Assembly (NCBI GenBank): GCA_000585075.1
Contig: JEMY01000057.1
Location: 1 to 64,000 of the forward strand
DNA from: Candidatus Accumulibacter regalis
GTDB taxonomy: Bacteria > Pseudomonadota > Gammaproteobacteria > Burkholderiales > Rhodocyclaceae
DNA length: 64,000 nt
Direction: 5' to 3'
The notes beneath the pieces were generated by a model. The model had not been told where the DNA came from. It searched no databases and worked only from the letters and a program-made list of their open reading frames with translations. The position numbers were made by a program, and so were the translations under genes. Of this stretch, positions 40,419 through 49,073 are shown piece after piece; the first letter of the stretch is position 1, and every line of letters starts with the position of its first letter.

Positions 40419-41714
40419 ATGATGGCCGCCCGGACCTTCATCGACCGCCTGCGCAACGCCGGCATCTGCGCGGACGACTCCGAAGAGCTGCGTCTGCAGA
40501 AGTCGCTGCTCTTCTTCGCGACCGGCCTGATCAGCCTGGCGTCGATGGTCTGGCTGTCGATCTACTGGCAACTCGGGCCGCGTTTCTCGTCGAACCTTCC
40601 CTTTGCCCTGCAGTTGCTGCTCGTTGGGAATCTGCTGATATACCTGAAGACTCTGAACTTCAATGCCTTCCGTCTGATCCAGTTGTCTCTGTTCCTGTTT
40701 ACCCCCTTCGTGGCGCAATGGACTATCGGCAGCTTCATCACCGCCAGTGGTATCAGCCTGTGGGCTTTGCTGGCACCGATCGGCGCCGTGCTGTTCATTG
40801 GCCCGCGTGAGTCGGGGGCGTGGTTTTTCGCCTACGTCTTTCTGACCACGCTTTCCGGAGCTTTCGATTACTACCTGGCCGACTCGGCGAGCGCTCCGCC
40901 ATACGAGGTGCCAGCGGCGACGACGGCATTCTTCTTCGCCCTCAACTTCACCGCCGTATCGAGCATCGTTTACCTGCTGCTGCGCTACTCGGACAGCGAA
41001 AAGCACCGCGCACAGCAACACCTGCAGGAAACGCACCGTTTACTGCAAGTCGAGCAGGAGCGTTCGGAGCGACTGCTGCTCAACATCCTGCCAGCGCCCA
41101 TCGCCGAACGTCTGAAAAATAGCAGCCAGCCGATTGCCGACGGCTTTGCCGAGGTCTCGGTCATGTTCGCCGATATCGTGAACTTCACCAGGGTCGCCGA
41201 AGGAATGGCGCCGCAGCAGGTTTTCGCCATGCTCAACAAGATTTTCTCGTGCTTCGACGAGCTGGCCGAAAAGTATGGGTTGGAAAAGATCAAGACCATC
41301 GGCGACGCGTACATGGTGGCCGGCGGCCTCAATGATGCGCGCAGCGACTTCTCCGGTGCTTTGGCCGAGATGGCGCTGGAGATGTGTCGGCTGCTGCACG
41401 ACGATCTCCAGCTCAACGAGATGCGCCTCGAATTGCGCATTGGTATTGGCACCGGGCCGGTGGTGGCCGGAGTAGTCGGCAAGAAGAAGTTCATCTACGA
41501 TCTGTGGGGCGACACCGTCAACATTGCCAGTCGGGTCACCAGCGAAGGCGCTCCCGGCGTGGTCCAGGTCGATGAGCGAACCTACCGGCGCTTGCAGCAG
41601 CGTTTCGAGTTTCATCAGGCGCAGACGATTTACCTGAAAGGCAAGGGAAACATGGTCGTCCACCGGCTGATCGGCCACCGGACCGGCAGCACTGTCGCGG
41701 CGCCACGCGCATAG
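40419..41714 (+). CDS. Membrane class III adenylate cyclase
   Basis: Polytopic N-terminus, then SVMFADIVNFTRVAEGM...EKIKTIGDAYMVAGGL...GIGTGPVVAGVVGKKKFIYDLWGDTVNIASRV. Confidence 0.9.
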   Translation: MMAARTFIDRLRNAGICADDSEELRLQKSLLFFATGLISLASMVWLSIYWQLGPRFSSNLPFALQLLLVGNLLIYLKTLNFNAFRLIQLSLFLFTPFVAQWTIGSFITASGISLWALLAPIGAVLFIGPRESGAWFFAYVFLTTLSGAFDYYLADSASAPPYEVPAATTAFFFALNFTAVSSIVYLLLRYSDSEKHRAQQHLQETHRLLQVEQERSERLLLNILPAPIAERLKNSSQPIADGFAEVSVMFADIVNFTRVAEGMAPQQVFAMLNKIFSCFDELAEKYGLEKIKTIGDAYMVAGGLNDARSDFSGALAEMALEMCRLLHDDLQLNEMRLELRIGIGTGPVVAGVVGKKKFIYDLWGDTVNIASRVTSEGAPGVVQVDERTYRRLQQRFEFHQAQTIYLKGKGNMVVHRLIGHRTGSTVAAPRA

Positions 41715-41735
41715 ACCGCCCTCCCCGGGAGACCG

Positions 41736-43472
41736 CTAGGACGGGCCGGCGCCCAGGTCCGTGGCAGCGGTGGCCTGGCCGCAGCGGCGCAACTCGAAGC
41801 ACACCCTGCCGGGCTCGTTGCAGGCCAGACGCAATTCGTGGCCGCAGCTCTCGGCCTGGCGCGCCGCGTGATAGAGGCCGATGCCCAGGCCGTTCTCCGA
41901 CGCCAGCGGCGCGCGCAGCAGGTCGGCAAGGACCTCCTCCCGGATCGCGCTGCCCGTATCACAGACGCTGAGCACCGAGGCGTCAGAGGCGAGCGCGATG
42001 TGTATCCGCAGCTCACTTTCCGTTTGCCGTTTGAGCAAGGCGTTCTGCAGCAGATTGTCGGCGACGCTGTCGAACAAGGCCGTTGGCACAAGCACCTCCG
42101 GGTCGAGTTCGGCGGCGGCGAAGCTGATGCCCAGACCGGCGTAGCGTTGTTGCTGGATTTTCCACCACATGGCCGCCGGTAGCGCCCCGCCGGCCTCGCT
42201 CTGCGGCTTCTGAAGCTTGGCCAGGGTTTGTTGCAGGCGTTGCGTGATCTGCGGCAACTGGCGCTCCAGCAGCAGTTCGAGACGCCTGCCATCCTGACCG
42301 TTGGCGGTCTGCGCCAGGTAACACAGATTGTTCAGCGATTGCAGCAGGTTCTTGACGTCGTGCGTCAGGCGGGCGCCGGTTTCGTGGATCGCGCGCAGGT
42401 AGCTGACCTGCTGCAGCTCGCGCGCGCGCAGTTTGGCGATATAGTGCTCGTTGGCCAGTTGGGCCAGAAGGTGAAAGTGCCAGACCAGTGCCGGGCTGAG
42501 CTTGTGACGGGTGTGCAGGGTCAGGCGTAGCGGTTGCCCGAAGAACTCGTGGCAAAAATTCGACGGGCAGCCAAAGGTGCCGGAGCGTGCCTCGGCGACC
42601 CAGGTGCCGCCTTCGACCCACGGCAGATCAAGCATCTCGTTGAGCGCTTGTGAGAGAAACCGCTCCGGGTCGCTTTCACTGCCGGCCAGCGTCGTCAAGC
42701 GGTGCAGCCAATTCTCGAACGGCAGCCCGATCGTCAGCAGGTAGCGCGAGAAGAAAACATCGATGCCGGTGAAACCGGGGCGCGTGTTCCACGTCCAGCC
42801 GATGAGCAGGAGGAGCAGGGCAATCGACGTCAAGGTGTTGAATACGGCTTCGAAATAGCCCAACTGGCGGAGCAGCATGAAGGCCAGGCTGCCAAGTACC
42901 AGAACGGCAATGAGCAGAAAGATGAACAGGCTGTAGAACAGGTCGACCATCGCGCCGCCCGGCCGGTCACTATCCTTCGACAGCGGCAGCAGGGTCATCA
43001 GGAGCAGGAACAGCGGCATTCCCCAGGCAAATTCACGATCCAGAGAAGGCCCGATCAGCGCCGCATTCGGGACCACGCGCGGTACCAGCCAGAAGAGCAG
43101 CGCGGCGAGCAGGTAGGCAAAAGCGATCAGGTAGAAGATTCGTGTCGGCCGATGATCGATGAACATCACGCGTCCGCCGACCAGAGCCGCCAGGATGACC
43201 ACCCAGACGATCAGCAGCCACCAACCATAGAAGACGATGCCGCCGCCAAGGAGCAGGGCAATCACCGCCAGAGCGCTGACATCGAGCCTTCGCTCGGCGT
43301 AAATGAAGGGCTGCCAGAGAATGAACAGGCCAACATGCACCAGCCAGCAGAGCGTTCCGAACGCCCTGTCGGCGTCGGCCAGAAGCGCCAGATGCAAGAG
43401 GCCGAGCAAGGCGATGAGCAGCCAGCGCTGGCGCTGGCGCAACGCCCCGGCCAGGCGCTGGAGCTGGTTCAT
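41736..43472 (-). CDS. Membrane sensor histidine kinase
   Basis: Multiple N-terminal TMs, H-box THDVKNLLQSLNNL, N/G boxes NLLQNALL, VCDTGS, ENGLGIGLYHAARQ. Confidence 0.88.
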   Translation of the reverse strand: MNQLQRLAGALRQRQRWLLIALLGLLHLALLADADRAFGTLCWLVHVGLFILWQPFIYAERRLDVSALAVIALLLGGGIVFYGWWLLIVWVVILAALVGGRVMFIDHRPTRIFYLIAFAYLLAALLFWLVPRVVPNAALIGPSLDREFAWGMPLFLLLMTLLPLSKDSDRPGGAMVDLFYSLFIFLLIAVLVLGSLAFMLLRQLGYFEAVFNTLTSIALLLLLIGWTWNTRPGFTGIDVFFSRYLLTIGLPFENWLHRLTTLAGSESDPERFLSQALNEMLDLPWVEGGTWVAEARSGTFGCPSNFCHEFFGQPLRLTLHTRHKLSPALVWHFHLLAQLANEHYIAKLRARELQQVSYLRAIHETGARLTHDVKNLLQSLNNLCYLAQTANGQDGRRLELLLERQLPQITQRLQQTLAKLQKPQSEAGGALPAAMWWKIQQQRYAGLGISFAAAELDPEVLVPTALFDSVADNLLQNALLKRQTESELRIHIALASDASVLSVCDTGSAIREEVLADLLRAPLASENGLGIGLYHAARQAESCGHELRLACNEPGRVCFELRRCGQATAATDLGAGPS

Positions 43473-43521
43473 GAACCGTTCCAGACGGCGATGCGCGGCG
43501 TGCCGGGAACGTCCTTCATCA

Positions 43522-43562
43522 GTCCGACTCCGGACACAAGTGTCGAAAACCCGACAGTTCGG
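43522..43562. promoter_or_regulatory. Cluster of inverted repeats, candidate enhancer (UAS) for the sigma54 activator
   Basis: GTCCG-ACTC-CGGAC (43522-43535), GACAC-AA-GTGTC (43533-43544), CCGA-CAGT-TCGG (43551-43562), all upstream of the -24/-12 promoter. Confidence 0.5.
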
Positions 43563-43595
43563 ACGACTTTCGTGGCTGGAAAAGCCGATTCCGGC

Positions 43596-43611
43596 TGGCA
43601 TGAAACATGCT
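43596..43611 (+). promoter_or_regulatory. Candidate sigma54 (-24/-12) promoter of the major prepilin gene
   Basis: TGGCATGAAACATGCT versus consensus TGGCACGNNNNTTGCW; invariant GG and GC correctly spaced. Confidence 0.72.
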
Positions 43612-43651
43612 TGTTACCCCATATCACTTTTGATACACACGGGAGAACGAG

Positions 43652-44368
43652 ATGAACCAGCTGCAACCGCGACAGGCGGGTTTTACTTTGGTAGAGATTG
43701 CCATTGTACTCGTCATCATCGGCCTGCTGCTCGGCGGGGTACTGAAAGGCCAGGAGCTGATCAACAGCGCCAAGGTAAAGAACATGATCGGTGACTTCCG
43801 CACCGTTTCCAGCCTGGCGTATGGCTATCAGGACCGTTTCAAGTCGTTCCCGGGCGACCAGACTCAAGCGCAGCTGAACCTGGCGTTTCCTGCGCCACTG
43901 GCACCGACTGCCTGCACCCCGGCGGCCAACGGCTTGTGCGCCCAGAACAACGGACGCGTCGACGGATCATGGAACGCTGGTGGCGCCGGCACCGGCGTCG
44001 CCACCGACGAAAGCTCGGTATTCTGGCAGCATGTCCGCCTGGCCAATCTGGCCACCGGGAGCACGAACCTCGCCGCGGTCGAATACCGGCCGCGCAATGC
44101 CGATGGTGGTTTCATCGGTGTCGAAAGCGGGATTGACGCTGCCGGCGCTGCGGCACCGTACATAGCCAATATGCGCGGAGCGTTCTTCATCTGCTCCGCC
44201 GGCATCCTCGGTCGCTATGTCAAGCAGATCGACTCGACCATGGACGACGGCAATACCGCCGGTGGCTCGGTGCAGGCCGTCGCCGACGGCGCTGCCCGCG
44301 GTACCGCCGCCGTGGCAACGAACTTGATCGTCGACGGCAGCCAGTACACCGTCTGCGCCGCCTACTGA
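43652..44368 (+). CDS. Major MSHA-like type IV prepilin
   Basis: QAGFTLVEIAIVLVIIGLLLGGVLKGQELINSAKVKNMIGDF; C-terminal Cys residues; own promoter and SD (gggagaacgag). Confidence 0.9.
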   Translation: MNQLQPRQAGFTLVEIAIVLVIIGLLLGGVLKGQELINSAKVKNMIGDFRTVSSLAYGYQDRFKSFPGDQTQAQLNLAFPAPLAPTACTPAANGLCAQNNGRVDGSWNAGGAGTGVATDESSVFWQHVRLANLATGSTNLAAVEYRPRNADGGFIGVESGIDAAGAAAPYIANMRGAFFICSAGILGRYVKQIDSTMDDGNTAGGSVQAVADGAARGTAAVATNLIVDGSQYTVCAAY

Positions 44369-44417
44369 GCCTTTCATTCGCGCCGTCGTAGGCGGCGCGG
44401 GCGAGGACGAGGACAAG

Positions 44418-44451
44418 AAAGGAAAAGCCCGCCAGCAGCGCGGGCCTTCTT
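44418..44451. terminator. Probable bidirectional terminator between convergent pilin and antiporter genes
   Basis: A-rich aaaggaaaa, GCCCGC-N7-GCGGGC stem, then ttctt. Confidence 0.6.
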
Positions 44452-44456
44452 GCCTT

Positions 44457-46424
44457 CTACCCCTGCAACAAGCGCTCCTCGGCAGCGCTCAAGGCGCCTG
44501 ACGTGCCGCGCAGGACGACCACGTCGCCAGCGCCGAAGCGGGTTTCCGGCGACGGCTCGAGGGCCCTGATCTTGCGTCGACGGACGGCCGTCACTTCCAC
44601 GCCGAGTTCCTGCAAGGCCAGTTCGCCAAGAGTCCGGCCAATGGCATGCGCGCCTTCGCCGAGGAGAATCGAGTGCAGGCGCGCTTCGTCGCTATCGTGC
44701 GCCTCTTCTTCGAAATCACTCTCGCCGTGAAAAAATCCACGCAGCGTCTTGTAGTGACCGATCCGTGTCTGGCGAAAATGTTCGAGAACCTGCGCGTGCG
44801 GCACGCCGAGATGGCGTAATGCGTGCGAGGCGAGCACCATGCTCGTTTCCAGCGTTTCCGGGACGACCTCGGCAGCGCCCGCATGCAGCAGGACGTCGAG
44901 ATCCTTCTCGTCGAGCGTACGAACGACAATCGGCAAGTCGGGATTGATCTGACGAGCGTGCTCAAGGACGCGCTCCGCAGCCCGTGCGTCGGCAAAGGAA
45001 ATGATCATTACGCTGGCCCGTCCAACGCCGGCAGCGGCCAGTGTTTCACGCCGGGCAGCGTCGCCGTAGATGACGTTTTCGCCGGCTGCCGTCGCCTCAC
45101 GGATGCGTTCCGGATCGAGGTCGAGAGCGAGGTAGTTGACGTCTTCCTGCTCCATGAAACGGGCCAGATACTGCCCGGTTCTGCCGTAGCCGCAGATCAC
45201 CACGTGCTTGTCCGTATTCATCGTTCTTGCCGCCAGCTGCGTCATTTGCATGGAGCGCATCAGCCACTCGCTGGCAGCAAAGCGCAGCACGATCTGGTTG
45301 CTGTACTGGACGATCAGTGGCGCCAGCAGCATCGACAGGACCAACGCCGCCAGCACCGCCTGCAGGACCATCGCCGGCAGCAGCTGCAGGTGGCGCATTT
45401 CCGAGAGCAGGACGAAACCGAACTCGCCGCCAGCACAAAGCCACAGCCCGGTACGCATGGCGCCGCCGAAAGTCGAGCCGAAGAGGCGCGAGAGACCGAG
45501 CACCAGGGCAAACTTGACGGCCAGCAGAGCGCCCAGCACGCCGAGCACCAGCGGCGCGTTGGCCAGCACCAGCGGGATGTCGAGCATCATGCCGATGGTC
45601 ACGAAGAACAGTCCCATCAGAACGTCTCGGAACGGTTTGATGTCCTCTTCGACGTGATGCCGGTACTGGGTTTCCGAGATCAGGATACCGGCCACGAAAG
45701 CGCCCAGCGCGAGCGACAGTCCGGCCACCTCGGTCAGGTAGGCGAGTCCCAGGGTAATCAACAAGACATTGAGCATGAACAGTTCCGCCGACTTGCCGCG
45801 GGCGACGATGAAGAACCACTTGCTCATCAAGCGCTGCCCGAAAAACAGCACCAGCGAGAGCACGACGACGGCCTTGAGCATGGCCAGGCCCATCATCGTC
45901 GCCATCCGCTCGGGCGACTCGGAAAACGACGGAATCAGGATCAGCAGCGGCACCACGGCGATGTCCTGGAAGAGCAGGACGCCCATCACCTCGCGGCCAT
46001 GCGCCTTGTCGAGCTCGAGACGCTCGGTCAGCAGCTTGGTCAGCACCGCCGTAGACGACATGGCCAGCGCGCCGCCGAGAGCGACGCCTTCCTGCCAGCT
46101 CAGCTTCAGCGCAGTGACGATGGCGGTGACCACGGCAATGGTCACCATTACCTGCAGCAGGCCAAGACCGAAGACGATGCGCTTCATCGCGTACAGCTTG
46201 GGCAGCGAGAATTCCAGTCCGATCGAGAACATCAGAAAGACGACACCGAACTCCGCCAGATGCTGCATGCCGCTGACGCCGCCGACCAGGTCGAGCGCAT
46301 GCGGGCCGATCACCGTGCCGACAAGCAGGTAGCCGAGAACCGGCGGCAGGTTGGCGGAACGAAAGACGATCACCGAGACCACCGAGGCGCCGAGCAGCAT
46401 CACAATTGTGGGTAGCGTGTCCAT
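44457..46424 (-). CDS. Monovalent cation:proton antiporter-2 family (Kef-type) with TrkA-N and TrkA-C domains
   Basis: VLGYLLVGTVIGPHALDLV, FGVVFLMFSIGLEFSL, HVVICGYGRTGQYLARFM, C-terminal TrkA-C. Confidence 0.9.
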   Translation of the reverse strand: MDTLPTIVMLLGASVVSVIVFRSANLPPVLGYLLVGTVIGPHALDLVGGVSGMQHLAEFGVVFLMFSIGLEFSLPKLYAMKRIVFGLGLLQVMVTIAVVTAIVTALKLSWQEGVALGGALAMSSTAVLTKLLTERLELDKAHGREVMGVLLFQDIAVVPLLILIPSFSESPERMATMMGLAMLKAVVVLSLVLFFGQRLMSKWFFIVARGKSAELFMLNVLLITLGLAYLTEVAGLSLALGAFVAGILISETQYRHHVEEDIKPFRDVLMGLFFVTIGMMLDIPLVLANAPLVLGVLGALLAVKFALVLGLSRLFGSTFGGAMRTGLWLCAGGEFGFVLLSEMRHLQLLPAMVLQAVLAALVLSMLLAPLIVQYSNQIVLRFAASEWLMRSMQMTQLAARTMNTDKHVVICGYGRTGQYLARFMEQEDVNYLALDLDPERIREATAAGENVIYGDAARRETLAAAGVGRASVMIISFADARAAERVLEHARQINPDLPIVVRTLDEKDLDVLLHAGAAEVVPETLETSMVLASHALRHLGVPHAQVLEHFRQTRIGHYKTLRGFFHGESDFEEEAHDSDEARLHSILLGEGAHAIGRTLGELALQELGVEVTAVRRRKIRALEPSPETRFGAGDVVVLRGTSGALSAAEERLLQG

Positions 46425-46535
46425 CTGTCCCTTATGTCGTCGAGTTCACTTTTTCAGCCCGCGCGTACTGCTGGCGGGCGATGGGAGCGCCTGGGGCTTC
46501 TGTTATACTCGCCGGATGATAACCGCTGTCTTGCG

Positions 46536-47519
46536 ATGAACCAAACCCTGCCATCAGCGAAGGCGCTCGACCTTGCCCGCCAGGTTCTGCGCATTGAAGC
46601 CGACGCCGTTATGGCCCTGGCCGGGCGCATCGACGGAGCCTTCGTGCAGGCGCTGGCACTCATCCTCAATTGCCGCGGCCGGGTCATCGTCAGCGGCATG
46701 GGGAAATCCGGTCATGTCGGGCGCAAGATCGCCTCGACGCTGTCAAGCACCGGGACGCCCGCGTATTTCGTTCATCCTGCCGAGGCCAGTCACGGTGACC
46801 TGGGGATGATCACCCGTGACGACGCGCTGATCGCGATTTCGAATTCCGGCGAAAGCGCCGAGCTGCTGATGATCGTGCCCATCATCAAGCGCCTCGGCGC
46901 CAAGCTGATCAGCATCACCGGCAACCGGCACTCGGCGCTGGCCGTCGAGGCCGATGTGCATCTCGACGCAGCGGTCGCGCTGGAAGCCTGCCCGCTCAAT
47001 CTGGCGCCGACCGCGAGCACCACCGCCGTTCTCGCCCTCGGCGACGCACTGGCGGTGGCCTTGCTCGATTCACGCGGCTTCGGCGCCGAAGACTTTGCCC
47101 GTTCCCACCCCGGCGGCAGCCTCGGCCGTCGCTTGCTGACGCACGTTCGCGACGTCATGCGCACCGGGACGGCGCTTGCCGAAGTCGCTTCCGCGACCAG
47201 CGTTCCCGATGCGATTCTGGAAATTTCGCGCGGCGGCATCGGCATGACGGCAGTGGTCACGCCCGAGCGACGGGTGATCGGAGTGGTCACCGATGGCGAC
47301 TTGCGGCGCGCGTTTGCCAGGGGCGTCGATTTGCGCTCGCTCTCGGTGGCCGACATCATGGGCCGGAAGCCGCACTCGATCGGTCCGGACCACCTCGCCG
47401 TCGAAGCGGTTCAGATGATGGAGCAGTACAAGATCAATCAGCTGCCGGTCGTCGACGAAGACGGCATTCTGCTCGGCGCCCTGAACATGCACGACCTCTT
47501 CCAGGCGAAGGTCATCTGA
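46536..47519 (+). CDS. kdsD: Arabinose-5-phosphate isomerase KdsD (SIS + 2 CBS)
   Basis: GMGKSGHVGRKIASTLSSTGTPAYFVHPAEASHGDLGMI; SHPGGSLGRRLLTHVRDVM; CBS pair. Confidence 0.93.
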   Translation: MNQTLPSAKALDLARQVLRIEADAVMALAGRIDGAFVQALALILNCRGRVIVSGMGKSGHVGRKIASTLSSTGTPAYFVHPAEASHGDLGMITRDDALIAISNSGESAELLMIVPIIKRLGAKLISITGNRHSALAVEADVHLDAAVALEACPLNLAPTASTTAVLALGDALAVALLDSRGFGAEDFARSHPGGSLGRRLLTHVRDVMRTGTALAEVASATSVPDAILEISRGGIGMTAVVTPERRVIGVVTDGDLRRAFARGVDLRSLSVADIMGRKPHSIGPDHLAVEAVQMMEQYKINQLPVVDEDGILLGALNMHDLFQAKVI

Positions 47520-47599
47520 TGGACTTTGACGCCGTCGCCCTGACCCCGCCGCTGCGGCCGTTTCTGTCATCGTCCTTTCCTGCGGAGTGCGGGCAATGA
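47519..47599 (+). CDS. 26-codon micro-ORF between kdsD and lptC (coding status unknown)
   Basis: ATG inside TGATG overlap with kdsD stop; TGA inside ATGA overlap with lptC start; MDFDAVALTPPLRPFLSSSFPAECGQ. Confidence 0.3.
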   Translation: MDFDAVALTPPLRPFLSSSFPAECGQ

Positions 47600-48192
47600 G
47601 ACAGTGGAGCAGCGCAGCCCTGCCCATCGGAATCTTGTTGATTCTGGCAGCGCTGACTTTCTGGCTGCGCTATGTAACCGAATTCACCGAAAAGCCGGCC
47701 AATGGCAAGCTTCGTCATGATCCTGACTACATCGTCAGCGGCGCGACCTTGCGCAAGATTGGCCACACGGGCAACCTCGAATACACGCTGATTGCCGACG
47801 AGATTCGTCACTATCCCGACGACGACACCACCGCCATGGACAGACCAAAGCTGGTTTACCTGAATCCGACCAGACCGCCGGTCACCATCAGCGCCGTCCA
47901 CGGTCACCTGGGCCCGAAGGGCGAACGGGTGGATCTCAGCGAACAGGTGGAAGTGCGCCGTGCTGGCAGCGGGAAGAACGCACCGTTGCTCGTCGAGACC
48001 TCCGAATTGACGGTGCTTACCAACGAGGAAAAAGCGTTTACCAAGAGCCCGGTGCTGATCACGCAGGGCAGCTCATGGGTGCAGGGGATCGGTATGCAGG
48101 TTGATAACAGGTTGCAGACATATTTGCTGGAATCCAGCGTCACCGGGCAATTCGAAAGCCGTTCGGCCAAGAAAAAGAAAGCACAGCCATGA
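47596..48192 (+). CDS. lptC: LPS export ABC transporter periplasmic protein LptC
   Basis: Single TM; DPDYIVSGATLRKIGHTGNLEYTLIADEIRHYPDDDTT; upstream of lptA. Confidence 0.88.
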   Translation: MRQWSSAALPIGILLILAALTFWLRYVTEFTEKPANGKLRHDPDYIVSGATLRKIGHTGNLEYTLIADEIRHYPDDDTTAMDRPKLVYLNPTRPPVTISAVHGHLGPKGERVDLSEQVEVRRAGSGKNAPLLVETSELTVLTNEEKAFTKSPVLITQGSSWVQGIGMQVDNRLQTYLLESSVTGQFESRSAKKKKAQP

Positions 48193-48785
48193 AGAAGACA
48201 TTCCGCCTCGCCTGCGCGAGCTGCCTCCTGGCCATCGTGTCGATGCCGGCACAGGCCGAACGCGCGGACCGTGAGAAACCGGTTCAGCTCGAAGCCGACC
48301 GCATGAGCATCGACGACCTCAACAAGGTGCAGGTCCTCGAAGGCAACGTGATTCTGATCCAGGGCACCCTGCAGATTCTCGCCAATCGCCTGGTGGTCAC
48401 CCAGGATGCCGATGGTTTCCAGAAGGGTACGGCCACCGGAGGGGCCAACGGGCTTGCCCGTTTCAAGCAGAAACGCGACGGCAAAGACGATTACGTCGAA
48501 GGCGAGGCCGAGCGGATCGACTACGACGCACGCGCCGAAAAAAGCGAATTCTTCAATCGCGCCTGGGTCAAGAGCGGGCTCGATGAAGTCAGGGGTGCCT
48601 ACATCTCCTATGACGCACTCAATGAGAAATATCTGGTGACCACCGGCAGCGGCGCAAGCAAGAGCGCCACTGGCGCCGCTCAGGCACGGGTACGGGCAAT
48701 CATCCAGCCACGCAGCAAGAACGAGAACCCTGCAACGCCGAAGGGCGACCCGCTGACCCTCAAGCCTGCGCAAAGCGGCAAATAA
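48189..48785 (+). CDS. lptA: Lipopolysaccharide transport periplasmic protein LptA
   Basis: Signal peptide; KPVQLEADRMSIDDLNKVQVLEGNVILIQGTLQILANRLVVTQDADGFQ. Confidence 0.9.
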   Translation: MKKTFRLACASCLLAIVSMPAQAERADREKPVQLEADRMSIDDLNKVQVLEGNVILIQGTLQILANRLVVTQDADGFQKGTATGGANGLARFKQKRDGKDDYVEGEAERIDYDARAEKSEFFNRAWVKSGLDEVRGAYISYDALNEKYLVTTGSGASKSATGAAQARVRAIIQPRSKNENPATPKGDPLTLKPAQSGK

Positions 48786-48931
48786 GGCGCCCAGAACTCA
48801 CTGACAGCACTCAGCGCAGCTACGCAGCGCAACAGAAAGCGCATCAAAGGACCCCATGGTACCCCACAAAAAACCCACAAACTTCGCAAATACAGTCACT
48901 TACTAAAATTGTTGCGGCGCACCAAAAACAC

Positions 48932-48959
48932 TTGACAAGTTCCGTCGAAGGTCTATAAT
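48932..48959 (+). promoter_or_regulatory. Consensus sigma70 promoter (TTGACA-16-TATAAT) upstream of phasin 1
   Basis: Exact -35 and -10 hexamers with a 16-bp spacer. Confidence 0.85.
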
Positions 48960-48970
48960 TCAGTCCATGG

Positions 48971-48982
48971 TGCAGTGCAGCA
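48971..48982. promoter_or_regulatory. TGC-rich element near +1 of phasin promoter (possible PhaR-type operator)
   Basis: TGCAGTGCAGCA immediately downstream of the -10; operator role is inference. Confidence 0.3.
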
Positions 48983-49073
48983 AACGATCCGGATGCCCAT
49001 CCAGGCAGGATCACTGAGTTAGTCAGTTAGTCATTGCACGTGTTGTGCCCCCATCTTTTTTAGGAGATTGACC

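Noticed and set aside
42702-43655. 317-aa + strand ORF antisense to the histidine kinase
   Set aside because: Shadow ORF; kinase frame has H, N and G boxes and the real pilin starts at 43652 in another frame
44823-46415. 530-aa + strand ORF over the Kef antiporter
   Set aside because: Gln/His/Arg-rich antisense translation of a clear membrane transporter gene
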